A DNA stretch of 64,000 nt from Aselliscus stoliczkanus (GCA_033961575.1 CM066736.1:89015352-89079351), one strand, 5' to 3'; shown: positions 11,301 through 23,460, counted from the first letter of the stretch. Numbers and translations are program-made. The notes: a model not told the origin generated them from the sequence alone.

Positions 11301-11882
11301 AGAAAAGCAGCTGGACAGAGACTTAGAGATGACATTCAGCAGAACCCATCCTTTCTGAACACCTGCTGTGTGGTCACTTAGAGCATGGTGTGTTGGGGTC
11401 TCAAGTTTGTGATCACAAGCAGGGAGAGGGCAGAGAGGGGCAGACAAGACAGCTTCATTCAGTGTCTCTGTGGACAGTAATACAAGGATTTCCAAAGCCC
11501 AGAAAAGAGCTCAGGGAGCTACAGCTGTTGTGCTCAGGGCAGACTCCTTGGAAGAAGCAGGATTAATCTTGGCTACACAAGTGGTGATTTAATACAAGTG
11601 AAGAGGAGTAGGGAGGGTATTTGAGGTAGGGGTGCAGGCCAGGCAAGGCTCTCGGGTAGCAGAAGTAGACATGGTGGTGTATGCAAGGGCCTGAGAGGGC
11701 AGAGAATGCATGACGGGAGCCAGGGGTCCTGCAGGCAGTGCCTGGTCAGTGGCCTTGGACACCACCAGTCCCATTCCATCCATCACTCATCACTGACATC
11801 TGCCCTGTGCCAGGCAGACTTGGTCCCCATGCTCAAAATTACCATTAGTGGGGAAACAGACAAGGATATTAAAACAAGGTCT

Positions 11883-11951
11883 CAGCGGCCCCAGTTCGGT
11901 CCCACATATGAGGTCCAGTGACACTGCCCTCAAAAAAAAAAAAAAATGGAT
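11883..11951 (+). mobile_element. 5'-truncated short SINE
   Basis: Begins in the middle of the tRNA-like region (CAGCGGCCCCAGTTCGG), keeps the hairpin end and poly-A, and is flanked by a perfect 12-bp duplication AAAACAAGGTCT (11871-11882 and 11952-11963). Confidence 0.85.
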
Positions 11952-12728
11952 AAAACAAGGTCTAAGGCAGGATGTGGCCTGTGCCACGCAAGCTGGAGAA
12001 AGAGCCTGCTGCTTCATCAGGGTTGTGGAAGGATTGGAGAATGAAGAGGGAGCAGGAAAAAGCGATCACTTCCAAAGGACTCCTGCCATTCTCCCAGCAG
12101 GCCATGGAAGGAGGCAGCAGGAATTAGCATCCCATCTTTCCAGGCCAGGGAGCTAAGGCCTGGAAAGGGGAAGTACCTTGCCCAATGTGACACCCCCTGA
12201 GGGCCCGTGCTGAGACTCCGACATGGCCTTCTGAGATCCTGGATTCTGTCTGGAGTTAGGGCCCTGAGCAAAACCGAGAAAGAAGGGTAAAATGGAGGCA
12301 AGATCTGCCTAGATCATGTCTGCCTCTCAAACTGCCAGCCCAGACTCTCATATAAGGTGCTCAAGAAAATTAAGTAAATAAACACAAGAAAGGTATGAAG
12401 AGTAGAAGTAGAAGTGGGACAGGGTATAGGGGGAAGTAATACAGAGATGGGCAAAGGTGACAAAGGGGTTTGGGTTGAAATGACTTAGTGATGAGATAGA
12501 GGGAGCACCAGAAATGCAAAGTTGACACAGGAGGCACCTCATAGCAAGTAGGAGAGGTGAAGTGGCAGAAAAGAAAGGAATGAATGACCCAGGGTGGCTC
12601 AAGACGTGGGAACTGATGGCCCAAGGTCCACTGTTGGGAGGATGGGAGTAAGAGTGGTGGTGGCTGAATTAATGGGGCTGGGTCCACGAGGTGGTAGGCA
12701 CACACCGACCCACTTCCCTACTGTCGAG

Positions 12729-12933
12729 TACATTGCCCAGAGTCGCTGAGCCAGGACTATGGCTTTGAGCTGCTGGGCATGTGCCGGAACCAGAGTGAGG
12801 TCACTGCAGTGCTCAATGACCTGGGTGAGGACAGCGAGACTGAGCCAGAGACCGAAGTCCTGGCCCAGGGCTTTGAGGAAGGCATCCCCAACCTGGTGAG
12901 GCTACGACTGCCGTCAACTACAACCAGAAGCGG
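12729..12933 (+). pseudogene. TRPC2: TRPC2 exon, pre-S1 linker, two frameshifts
   Basis: TAC ATT GCC then a 1-bp deletion; the true frame resumes at SQDYGFELLGMCRNQSEVTA and runs to EEGIPNLVRLRL. A second 1-bp deletion follows the CTG at 12908-12910, and the exon ends CAGAAGCGG|GTCAGC. The acceptor is CTGTCGAG, and the residues expected before TAC are missing or altered. Confidence 0.9.
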
Positions 12934-13801
12934 GTCAGCTGGGCCCTTCCAACTGCCCCTTTCCCCAGCCCTGACCCCTTACCCTGCCGTCTCTAGGTAT
13001 TCCCACTGCAACCATCAGCAAGTCCTTTCCCGGCCCTCAGGACCCTCTTAGACTTGATTCTGAGCACGCTTCTATCTAGGCCATTGGTCCTATGGGTCTC
13101 CCGCCCTCTCTTCCTACCTTCAGGCTAAGCCTCTAACCTCTCCCCAGCCCTTGGAAGTCTCATCATGCACCAGGACCCCACCTGCACTCCAGACATCTGG
13201 GTCTTACACTCAGCCCTGCCTCTGGCCTGCTGAGTAATTTGGTCCAATATTTTCCTGTTGTCATTACTCCCTGTCTTATTAGTTGCCCTCCCTCTAAGCT
13301 AAGGCAGGCTCCCTTTCTAGCCTCCAGCCCTTCCTCTCAAACACCCTCAGATATCCTAGTCTACCAGGAGCTTAACCAAAAACCTTCCTTCATTATGGCC
13401 CACCAAGACAGCAACCCCCACTTTCCCTGCTCCTCAAGATTATTCAGGCTGGTGGCCCACATCTCTAAGAAAACAGGGAACCCTGAGGGTTCTGGGTCTT
13501 GGCTACCCCATTCCACCTACCACTGCCTGACTTAGATTCAAGAGTGTGGGATCCGGAGAGTCCAAGAAAATCTGAAGTCAGCTTCTCCTTCATAAACTAA
13601 TAAACCAAGGCCCAAAGAGGGATAGGTTCTGCCCAAGGTCACATGGCAAGTGAGTTGCCTGTTTTCTGAGCTAGCTGGCCTGGAGAGAAAGGACGCATGG
13701 TTCAACCTCTATGGCAGTAAGGGCTGTGTACCCAACTGGCTCCCCATTCCTCCTCCCTGCGTGGTGGCCACCCCTCTCCTCATAACCCCATCTCTTCTTA
13801 G

Positions 13802-13966
13802 TTTGTAGCATACCCCATCTGCCAGCAAGTCCTGTCCTCCATCTGGTGTGGGAACCTGGCTGGCTGGCGTGGAAGCACCACCATCTAGAAGCTCTTTGTC
13901 GCCTTCCTCATCTTCCTCACCATGCCCTTCCACTGCCTTGGCTACTGGCTGGCACCCAAGTACTGG
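13802..13966 (+). pseudogene. TRPC2: TRPC2 exon, S1 region, premature TAG
   Basis: Encodes FVAYPICQQVLSSIWCGNLA onward. The Trp codon before KLFVAFLIFLTMPF is TAG (13886-13888). The donor after CCC AAG TAC TGG is GTACTA, a weak site. Confidence 0.93.
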
Positions 13967-14280
13967 GTACTAAGGATAAAATAAATGATAACTGTCACTT
14001 ATTGAGGACTTTGTTTTATGCCAGGCCCTGAATCAGGCAGTTTGGGAACATTTCCATTAAGTAACGAGGTGGCCCTGGAAGATAGGTCTTACACCTCCAT
14101 TTTATAGGCACGGGGAACAGAAGCTGTTTTTGTCCAGAGGACACAATAACAGTCAGGATTCAAGTAAGCTGAGGTCTCTCTGCCTCCAAAGCCTGAATCC
14201 TATTATAGCCACATCTTCTCCTAACGAGACTCCCACCCCAACCTACAAATTCTTCGGAGACCCTCGGGAATCCAGATTTA

Positions 14281-14728
14281 AAAAAAAATTTTTTTTTTAA
14301 AGATTTTATTAGGGAATTGGGGAAGGGGAACAGCATTGGGGAACCGGGGAAGGAGACAAGTTGCTGTCCTTTTGTTCTTCAGTCTAGTTGTGGAGGACAT
14401 TGCTTCACTGGCCCATGTTGGTATTGTCATTGTGCTCTTCCTGCATGAGGAAGATCGGTCGCCGGCCTCTGGACGGGCGCTCACAGTGACTCTTGGCAGC
14501 TCATGCTGGCTGCTGGCCACTCATGGCAGCCCACTGCAGCAGAGGCTGCAGCCCGCACCATCGCCAGCCATCTTAGCTATAGAGGCAACCAGGTGGAGCT
14601 GTTGTTCACCACCTTAGCTACAGAGGGCAGTGTCACTGGCCCTCATATGTGGGATCCAAACTGGGGTCCTGCTGCTCAGAGCTGGCGTCCCAAGCCAGCT
14701 CCTAACCAACGTGCCACTCGGCCGGCCT
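14281..14728 (-). mobile_element. tRNA-derived SINE, long form
   Basis: Reverse orientation: poly-T, then AAAGATTTTATTAGGGAATT, ending in GGCCGGCC. Approximate duplicated flanks are GGGAATCCAGAT (14268-14279) and GGGATTCAGATA (about 14729-14740). Confidence 0.85.
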
Positions 14729-15259
14729 GGGATTCAGATATTTTTATTTTTTCATTCAACAAATATTTCCTCAAGAGCCCACTGTGAGTCAGGCATTGTG
14801 CCTGGTGCTGGGGATATAATGAGGAGCAAGACCTGTTAACCAGGTGAGGACTCGGGAGCTGGCTTCTGGGAAGCAGGAACAGTATGTCTGCAGGCCCAGG
14901 GGTGGAAGAATATAAAGTATTAGAGAAACTGAAAGGAATTCTATGCTGCTAAAGCGTAAGTGCAAATAGCAAGTGGAGAGAAGTAGGCAGGGGCCAGATC
15001 TCACAGAGTCTTATAAGCAATGATGGAAACCATTGCAGGCTTTTAATGAGGCGAGCGACCCATGAGTTCTGTGCTTTAGAAAGTTCTCTCCACTAGTGGT
15101 GAGAAGGATGGGTTAGGGGAGGGGCCAGAATGAGGGAGACTGTCAGAGTGTGTGTGAGAGAGAAGATGTAGAGATGCTTTGAAGGCTCCTGGCCTGAGTG
15201 ACCAGGTCGTTTTCTAAGATGGGGACACAGGAGGAGAAGGAACGAGTTTGGGGTAGAAG

Positions 15260-15372
15260 GTGATGATTTTATTTATTTATTTTTGTTTTTTTAATTTAAT
15301 TTTATTGTTTTGCTTTTTTTTCTTGTTTCTTTTTTTTTTATTTTTTTGGTTTTTTGTTTGTTTGTTTGCTTT
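15260..15372 (+). repeat. T-rich low-complexity tract
   Basis: About 110 bp of T with interspersed A, G and C, probably the degenerate A-tail (reverse strand) of the adjacent SINE. Confidence 0.6.
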
Positions 15373-15373
15373 T

Positions 15374-15539
15374 AAGGGCAGTATCACTGCCCTCATATGT
15401 GGGATCCGAACTGGGGCCGTTGGTGTCCCAAGCCAGCTCTTTTTTTTGAGGGCAGTGTCACTGGCCCTCATATGTGGGACTGAACCGGGGCCCCTGGCTT
15501 CCGAAGCCAGCACTTAACCACCGCGCCACTTGGCCGGCC
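15374..15539 (-). mobile_element. two short SINEs in tandem, reverse orientation
   Basis: 15374-15442 is a partial short SINE (hairpin end plus B-box region). It is abutted by a complete copy at 15443-15539 ending GGCCGGCC. The second apparently inserted into the first. Confidence 0.8.
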
Positions 15540-15559
15540 CTGATTTTTTAAGGGTTGAA

Positions 15560-15700
15560 ATGGAAGAGCCTGTGGGACCTCCAAGGGGAAGTTACTTTAC
15601 CTCTGGGCTCTTCCATTCCTTAGCTGACAAAATGGGAATAATAATACCTGCCTCATGTGGTTGGTTGTAAAGGAGACAATAGTTAAGAAAGTGTAAGGCC
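15560..15700 (+). repeat. MIR-like old SINE
   Basis: TGACAAAATGGGAATAATAA followed by TACCTGCCTCATGTGGTTG matches the MIR 3' half. Confidence 0.5.
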
Positions 15701-15820
15701 TAATCTATAGTACATTCTCTGTATGTGAGTGAAAGGGGAGCATTCGGAAAGCTCTCCCAGGATGGGGAGAGCCGTGAACAAGACTCTGAAAGCCCCGTTC
15801 TCACTCTTTCCCCACCAAGC

Positions 15821-15991
15821 TGGGCCGCCTGCTAAAGATCCCGGTGCTGAAGTTCCTGCTGCATTCCGCCTCCTACTTGTGGTTCCTCATCTTCCTGCTG
15901 GGAGAGTTCCCTGGTCATGGAGACACAGCTGAGTACCTTCTGCGGCTGTAGCCAGAGCGTCTGGAAGACGCTACGCATGGTTTGGGTCACA
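15821..15991 (+). pseudogene. TRPC2: TRPC2 exon, S2 region, 1-bp insertion
   Basis: Encodes LGRLLKIPVLKFLLHSASYL up to LLGE. Then GAGTTCCCTGG carries one extra T relative to GAG TCC CTG G, and the frame resumes as LVMETQLSTF in the next frame, ending GTCACAG|GTACAT. Confidence 0.92.
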
Positions 15992-17409
15992 GGTACATGT
16001 GCGGGGCCTTTTATTTATGGCAGTTCCCCTCGAAGTCCCCCTCACTGTTCTTCATGGTAATACTCCAGTGGGGGTCACCTGCCCCTGTAGATGTCCCTGA
16101 ACATACATCTAGGCCACTCTGGACTCTAGTACACCAAGCAAGCCTTTCCCTTTACCCCTAATTAGGCCCTCTGACAAACTCCCTGAGCAAGGACCCAATT
16201 CTTCCCTCACCCTAGCACCTGTCTCTACCCACTCTAGAGGTTCCTATCCTCTCACAAATAAGACACTGGTCCATAGGCAGGTGGGCAATTACCTTGGTGT
16301 AATGGTAGCCTGCAAGTACACGCCAGACAACCTATCCTGAAGGTCATGGACCAGAAAGGCTCACAGACCAAATTAAGGTGCTTGAATCATCCCCTTTATT
16401 AAATCCATAAGTGATGTGCTTATGATGGTATTGTTATGAGGACCAGAGTTGAGGTTTGAGCAGTGGATGCAACAGCCAGAAATTGTCTGAGCCCAACACT
16501 TACTCTGTGGGAGAAACCTAGGGCAAGTATGTATGGCCACTGTTGTAGCTTGCCAATCATCCTGATAAGCAGCTATGACTCTTTGCCATCTTAAGGCAGA
16601 GGGCCTGTGGGGCCACAGTGGCTATGGCCAGTGGGTAGCTGACTTAAGATCTGATGAATCCCGAGTACCTCATCAGCCTCATGTATATTCAGTGTATCAT
16701 GAATATTTAGTGTCTTTTATCCCTTTCTGTGTATGTTCACACATATGTGCTCTACTTTATGTGTTCAATATGTCACCCAGATAACTAACTCATCCATGCT
16801 TAATGTATACATTTCATCCATTCCACTGGTTTTCTTTTCTTCTGTAGCAGAATTGAGTATTCTCAAACAATTCAGCAAAGCAGTTTACAAGAATCCCCAG
16901 AGCTCTCCTAACCTCTGGATGGTCAGCTCAGCAGGCTGGACTGGTGGCCCCTTCCTCAGCTATCCTCCCCTCATTTAGCTCTAGCTTGTTTAGCCATCTC
17001 CAAGCCACCAGTACACTCAGTCCACCACTGGGCCCTGGACCAAGCCAGTCAATGATGCCCAAAAGGAAATTTTGGCCAAGAAAATCTGGGGAAGAAAACA
17101 AAAGAAGTCCAAGAAGAAAATTTCCCATCCAGTTATTTACTAAACATTACTTATCTGTGCTGGGTAGAGATGAAACAAATACAGTTCTTGTCCATGGGGG
17201 AGGAAAAGTCTTAAGACACAAAACTCCTCATTTCTTCTGGCAATAAATGCTCCCTGCTGCCCCACTGTGAGCGAAGCCCTGAGAATACATGGATAAATTA
17301 ATATGGTTCCATCCATCCATTCAGCGTACATTACTGAGCATCCCCCCACCCTCACGAGGTACTCTCCTGCCGTGTGGGGACTTATTCAGGTCCTAACCAC
17401 ATCAGGCTC

Positions 17410-17725
17410 CTGTGCTGTTTCACTTTTCCCAGAGGACTCCCCTTCCCACGCTGCCCCTTGACCTGGCTACTCCAATCCTCCGTCAGGTCTCAGCTGAAAC
17501 GTCACTTTCTGAGAGAAGCTTTTCCTGGCCCCCAGAGCGGAGTGAGGACCCACTCCTGGAACAACCTCTGTTCCACTGCTCCTCAGCCTTAGAGTTTCCC
17601 ACACTGGGTCGGCACTGCCTGGCTACTTGCCTGTCTCCCTCACTAGCTTGTGAACCCGGGAGGACAGGGACTGTATCAGCCTTATTCATCACTGGCACAT
17701 GGTAGGAACTTAGTAAATGTGTGTT
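17410..17725 (+). repeat. L2-like old LINE 3' end
   Basis: The pattern TCAGCTGAAACGTCACTTTC ... GGACAGGGACTGTATCAGCC ... TGGCACATGGTAGGAACTTA is typical of L2 3' ends. Confidence 0.5.
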
Positions 17726-18521
17726 TAGTAATGACTACTGGGCCTTGGGTGGGGCACTGGGGACAAGGAGATGAATTGGACATGGTCCCTGCCCTTGAGG
17801 GGCTCCGAGTTCAGGGGAAGTGAAGGGAGACAGACCCAGGAAGAGATTTCCTGCAGTGCCGCAGAGTCAAGGCAGCACAGACCCCTGAGAGCGCTGTAGG
17901 GACACAGAACGGGAAGCAACTCGCTCCCCCTGGTTAGGGAAGGTCTCACAGAGGAGGGAGTGTTTGACCTGGGCCACAAAGGGTGTGGAAGGGCGTTCTA
18001 GGCAGACAGATCCGTGAGTGAAAAAGCACATGCCTGTATCCAGAGACTGGAGAAGGGTACAGTGTGGCAGGGTGACCTGGATAATGGGGTCTAGCTCCCA
18101 AGACCCGTCATCCGTAGGTCTAGCACTGGGCCCCAGGCTGATTGATAATGAGCAGGTTGGTAATTTGGAGCCCCTTCAAATCAATATTTTTTTAGTGGAG
18201 GGCAAGGAGACACAGATTTAGATCATTCTCTCCCAATAGCCAGCCTCTCCCAGGTGTTACTCACTTTGCATGTCTGCTGACTGGGACCACTGGTGCTGGC
18301 CACACCACCGGTGAGTCTACATAAGCCAGGAGTCTTTTTTATTTTCATATAAGATCACTTTGTACTTCAGTAGATTAAATGTTTACAGTTTATTAGCTTT
18401 AGCCTCCCCCCCTCCATACCACCCCTATGGACAGTTTTCCCCCACCATAACCGAGCTCTGCCCTGGAAGGAGGAGGAGAGTTCTGCTCCACCCTGTCCTG
18501 GCCCCCTGCCCGCTGCTTCAG

Positions 18522-18722
18522 GCTTCCTATGGTTTGAGTGTAAGGCACTGTGGATCGAGGGCCTGTGCAGTTACTTCCTGGCCTGGTGGGACTTCCTGGA
18601 CGTGGCCATCCTGTCGCTGTACCTGGCGGCCTTTGCGCTACGCCTCCTCCTGGCTGGACTTGCCCACATGCACTGCCGGGATGCCCCCGATGGGGCTGCC
18701 TGCCACTATTTCACCACAGCTG
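18522..18722 (+). pseudogene. TRPC2: TRPC2 exon, S3 region, frame intact
   Basis: The acceptor is GCTGCTTCAG and the donor GTGAGT. It encodes FLWFECKALWIEGLCSYF followed by a hydrophobic helix (VAILSLYLAAFALRLLLAGL). No lesion is seen within this exon. Confidence 0.9.
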
Positions 18723-18805
18723 GTGAGTGCTCCCCAACTCAGCCCCACATCCCCCAAGCCCTTTTCTTCGGCTATCAGCCTCAGCCCCCATTCCACCCTG
18801 CACAG

Positions 18806-18968
18806 AGAGAAGTGAGTGGCGCACCAAGGACCCCCAGTTCTTGGCTGAGGTGCTCTTTGCTCTCACCAGCATGCTCAGCTTCACCCGCCTGGCCTATATT
18901 CTGCCAGCCCACGAGTCGTTGGGCACTCTGCAGATTTCCATTGGCAAGATGATCAATGACATGATCCG
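18806..18968 (+). pseudogene. TRPC2: TRPC2 exon, S4-S5 region, frame intact
   Basis: Begins after CCCTGCACAG and encodes RSEWRTKDPQFLAEVLFAL then SMLSFTRLAYILPAHESLGT. It ends ATGATCCG|GTGTGC, and the intron upstream is only 83 bp. No lesion is seen. Confidence 0.9.
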
Positions 18969-19343
18969 GTGTGCACCGGATGCTCACAGCATCCTCCCGT
19001 CTGATGGACTCCACTTGCTCAGGACCCCCTTCTGAAGTTCCCCAGCTTTAGTTAGCACAGGGGCTCTCAACTCAGGTTCCTTGGATAGGCTCCAGAGACC
19101 TTTGAGAACCCAAAATGATAGGTAAAATTTGGGGTGTAAATGTATACTTCTCTGCAGAGAGGGTCTGTAAGTCTCATCTAATTCTCAGAGTCCCTTGCCC
19201 CACAAAAGATTAGGAACCACTGATAGCAAAAAGAGCCCTTAGCTGAGAGTTCCACTTTCACTTCTGTCACTGTCTCCATGACCCCTCTGGGCCTCAATTT
19301 TTCCACCTTTGTGGTAAAGGCACTGGACTCAGAGGTCACTTTA

Positions 19344-19798
19344 TTTTTTTATTTTTTATTTTTTTTAAAGATTTTATTGGGGAATTGGTAGAGGGGAACA
19401 GCGTTGGGGAATCGGGGAAGGGGAACAGACAAGTTGCTGTCTTTTTGTTCTTCAGTTTAGTTGCGGAGGATGTTGCTTCACTGTTGGTATCGTCATTGCG
19501 CTCTTCCCGGATGAGGCAGATCGGTCGCTGGCCTCTGGATGTCGCTCACCGCGGCCACCGGCAGCTCACTCTTGGCCGCCAGCCGCTCACGCTGGCTGCG
19601 GGCCACTCACTGTAGCCTACGGCAGCCCACTGCAGCAGGGGCTGCAGCCCACACCATCACCGGGGCTCGCACAGCCCAGCTCCAGGTGGAGCCGTTGCCA
19701 GCTGTAGAGGGCAGTGTCACTGGCCCTCATGTGGGATCCGAACCGGGGCTGCTGGCATCCCAAAACCAGCGCTCAACCAATGCGCCACTCGGCCGGCC
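19344..19798 (-). mobile_element. tRNA-derived SINE, long form
   Basis: Flanked by a perfect 16-bp duplication CTCAGAGGTCACTTTA at 19328-19343 and 19799-19814. Lies in a TRPC2 intron. Confidence 0.92.
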
Positions 19799-20446
19799 CT
19801 CAGAGGTCACTTTAAACCCTTCCCACTACACAACTGCTCTTTGAACCCATAACATTATCTGGACTTCTTAGTGCTCATCATCTAATCATTTACAGCCTAA
19901 CCTGGCCTCTCCCCCTAATCAGAGCCCATAGTTCATGCTGGCTGCCTTGGGAATCCCACCTGAGGTGGGGCTGGAGTGGGTGCCCTTGGTTGTGTCTATG
20001 AATAATCTTCAGCTCGGCATAGCTTGGAGGAGAACCTCCCTCCACCCCCCACCCCCACCCCTAAGCCTGTCATGTTGCATCTAACTCATTCTCACATGTG
20101 GCTTTAACTGCTGGTGATCCATGCTGGACTCTCTGGCTCTCACTCATTCCTGCACCACCTCTCAGCATCTCAGTCCCTCCCTGGGAGACTGGCCTATTTC
20201 AGCTTTCAGTGCTTGAACTCAATACCCTTTATTCCTGAGGGAGAGCTCCTGATTTGGCACACACTTTAAAATCCCTTCTCATTTCCCACCCCCTAATTTC
20301 CCCATTCTTAATAGTAACCAAACTGAAAACTTGTCAAATAGAGAGGCTGAGCCTGAAAGGTCATCACCACCATCCTTCTTCCCAGAGCTTGACTTCTCCT
20401 ACGGTGGAGACCTGCTCTGATCCTCCCCTATCCCACCCCCTACCAG

Positions 20447-21033
20447 GTTCATGTTCATCCTCATGATCATCTTTTTTTTTTTTTTTTTTAAACAATGAAA
20501 ACATTTCCTTATCTTTTTTTTTATTTTTTATTGGGGAATTGGCGGAGGGGAACAGCGTTGGGGAATCGGGAAAGGGGAACAGACAAGTTGCTGTCTTTTT
20601 GTTCTTCAGTTTAGTTGCGGAGGATGTTGCTTCACTGTTGGTATCGTCATTGCGCTCTTCCCGGATGAGGCAGATCGGTCGCTGGCCTCTGGATGTCGCT
20701 CACCGCGGCTATTGGCAGCTCACACCTGGCTGCCAGCCGCTCACACTGGCTGCGGGCCATTCACTGTAGCCTATGGCAGCCCACTGCAGCAGGGGCTGCA
20801 GCCTACACCGTCACCGGGGCTCGCACAGCCCAGCTCCAGGTGGAGCTGTTGTTAGCTGTAGAGGGCAGTGTCACTGGCCCTCATGCGGGATCCGAACTGG
20901 GGCCGCTGGCATCCCAAAACCAGCGCTTAACCAATGCGCCACTCGGCCGGCCCCTCATGATCATCTTTACCGCCTTCCTGTGTGGCCTCAACAACATCTA
21001 TGTGCCCTACCAAGAGACAGAGCGGCCGGGCAA
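20447..21033 (+). pseudogene. TRPC2: TRPC2 exon, S5 region, split by a SINE
   Basis: The exon starts after CCCCCTACCAG with G TTC ATG TTC ATC CTC ATG ATC ATC. It is broken at 20474 by a reverse-strand SINE and resumes at 20969 with ACC GCC TTC CTG TGT GGC (FLCGLNNIYVPYQETERPG), ending CAA|GTATGC. Without the insert the exon would be about 93 bp. Confidence 0.95.
20475..20953 (-). mobile_element. tRNA-derived SINE, long form, inserted in TRPC2 coding exon
   Basis: Reverse-strand element ending in GGCCGGCC at 20953. It is flanked by a perfect 15-bp target-site duplication CTCATGATCATCTTT (20460-20474 and 20954-20968), which is itself coding sequence. The T-rich tail holds an odd segment (AACAATGAAAACATTTCC, about 20490-20508) between two T runs. 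Confidence 0.95.
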
Positions 21034-21156
21034 GTATGCCAGGACGGGGGCAGGATGGGCAGGTGGGGGTCTGGGACCATGCAACTTGGAGCTTAGTGAC
21101 CGCCTCTTCCTTCCCCCCTCCTCCCTCATCTATTCACCCAATAATTAATTCTCTGG

Positions 21157-21235
21157 TTTGGTGAATCACTCCCTCATTGATTTATACTCACTCATTGATT
21201 CATTTACTCATTCATTTACTCATGCATTCACTTTC
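21157..21235 (+). repeat. degenerate (TCAT)n simple repeat
   Basis: Repeated ACTCATTCAT / ACTCATTGAT units over about 75 bp. Confidence 0.7.
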
Positions 21236-21553
21236 TCCCAAAACTTTTTATTTTGAAAAATGTCAATCCTATGAAAAAGTTAAAAACACAATGAATACCC
21301 ATATACCCGTCACCTAGCTTCACCAGTTGTTAATGTTCTTTTTTTTTTTTGCCTAATCTATTGCTCTCTTTATTCTTTTTATTTTTTCCTGAAACATTTA
21401 AAAGCAAGTTTGCACACATCATGATACTTCACCCCTAAATAGTTCAGGATGTCTCCTAAGATCATAACCACAAAACCATTATCACACTCACAAAATTTAA
21501 CTATACAGTCCTTACTCAAATTTCTCCAGTTGCCCAAAAAAACAAACAAACAG

Positions 21554-21695
21554 ATGGGCCGGCCGAGTGACTCAGTTGCTTAAGAGCTTGCTCAAGAGTG
21601 TGAGCTGAGCTCTGAGCAACAGCGGTTCAATGCCAGCCCGAGCTGAGTTGCCGTTGAGCTGCCAACAGATGGCAGGATGGCTCAGCTAAAAAAAA
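21554..21695 (+). mobile_element. related but distinct tRNA-like SINE
   Basis: Starts GGGCCGGCCGAGTGACTCAG but then differs (TTGCTCAAGAGTGTGAGCTG; B-box GCGGTTCAATGCC). It has a short body with GAGTTGCCGTTGAGCTGCC and ends in poly-A. It lacks the hairpin seen in the other copies. Confidence 0.7.
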
Positions 21696-21894
21696 AACAC
21701 ATATTTCTAGTTTTTTAAAACCCTGAGCGCCAATCTGGGATTATGCATTGCATTTTGTTGTCACATCACTTTAGTCCCCTTTAATTTAGAACACTCCCTC
21801 TATCTTTTCTTTGTCTTTCATTACAAACAAATTTTTGGAAGAGGGCAGACCAAGTTATATTGTAGAAAGTATTCCATGATTGGGATGTACCTAT

Positions 21895-22345
21895 TTCCAT
21901 TTTTTTTAAAAGATTTTATTGGGGAATTGGGGGAGGGGAACAGCGTTGGGGAATCGGGGAAGAGGAACAGACAAATTGCTGTCTTTTTATTCTTCAGTCT
22001 AGTTGCAGAGGCTTCACTGGCCAATGTTGGTGTCATCGTTGTGCTCTTCCCAGATAAGGCAGATTGGTCGCTGGCCTCTGGGTGTCGCTCACCGCGGCTA
22101 TTGGCAGCTCACGCAGGCTGCCAGCCGCTCACGCTGGCTGCCGGCCACTCACTGTAGCCCATGGCAGCCCACTGCAGCAGGGGCTGCAGCCCACACCATC
22201 GCCGGGGCTCGCACAGCCCAGCTCCAGGTGGAGCTGTTGTTAGCTGTAGAGGGCAGTGTCACTGGCCCTCATATGTGGGATCCGAACCGGGGTCACTGGC
22301 ATCCCAAAACCAGCTCTTAACCAATGCGCCACTCGGCCGGCCCAA
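21895..22345 (-). mobile_element. tRNA-derived SINE, long form
   Basis: Flanked by GGGATGTACCTAT at 21882-21894 and 22346-22358. Reverse orientation, ends GGCCGGCC. Confidence 0.92.
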
Positions 22346-22849
22346 GGGATGTACCTATGTCCTTATGACTGGATTCAGGCTAAGCAATTTGGGCAAGAAC
22401 ACAACCTAGCTGATGATGTATACTTTCTATCACATCACATTGGGAGATGTTAGTTTAGCCCATTGGAGAGGTAGTTAGGAGCATTCAAAGTTTGACAAGC
22501 AGAAGTACAACACATCAGATCAGCATTTAGAAAGAACTCCTTAAATGCGATTTGGAGGATGCAATAACAAGAGAGTGACTGAGGTCAGAAACCAGTTGCA
22601 GAGGTTGTTGGAATAATTGAGGCCTGAACTGGTACTGAGATGGAGAGAACAAGGCAGATTCGCGAATGAATACAATAGGAGGAAGAAGAATGTGGTCAAG
22701 TCTGTGAATGACATATACATGCACTTTCTGCTGAGGGTAGAGAAGGAAGTTCAGGAATGGCTTCCTGGAAGAGGTAATAACATTGGAGTTGCTACTGCTG
22801 TGGCCCAAACCACCATCCTCTCTCACCCAGGCTACAGCCACAGTTTTTT

Positions 22850-23460
22850 AACTGGTCTCCATTCCCCCACTGTCTCATCATCTTCCCTTCTATTCTATTC
22901 ACAGCAGTCAGCAGTGATCTTTTAAACTGTAAGTCAGCTGGCACCCCTCCGCTTAGAACTGGTCATAGCTTCCTAATGCTCATAGGCCATGGTAAGGATC
23001 TTGCTTTCTCTCTTTACAAGGTCCTGCATGACCTGGTTGGTCCCTACTTACTTTTCACAAGCCTCTGTCTCACAAGCCTCTCTCTCTTTTGCCCTCCAAG
23101 ACCAGCTATAGTAGGCTTCTCTCAGTTTCTCAAATGCCCCCAGGGTCCCCCGCCTTGGGAATGCTCTTCACATCTCTTTCCCTTTCTTTTACCTGTTTGA
23201 TTCCCATGGATCCTTCAGGGCTCAGCCTGAATGCTTTTCAAAACAGCTTTCCCCAGCTCCCAGATTAGGTCATAACATCTCATGCGGCTTCTTCATAGTA
23301 CTTACTACAATTTAAAAATGTTGGTATAATGAGTGTCCACCTCACCTCCCATCCCCACCCTAGAACAAAGGATCTTTGAAGACAGACCATTCTTGTCTTG
23401 TTCACGACTATAACACTACTATGTTCTCAGTAAATACTGGTTGACTGAAAGAATGAAAGC
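22850..23460 (+). repeat. L2-like old LINE 3' end
   Basis: AAGGTCCTGCATGACCTGGT and the closing TCAGTAAATACTGGTTGACTGAA are L2-like. No exon is visible in it. Confidence 0.5.

Noticed and set aside
20539..21148. Several open frames such as those reading [15 protein letters not shown] repeated across the window
   Set aside because: The same peptide recurs in every long SINE copy; it is translated SINE, not genes.
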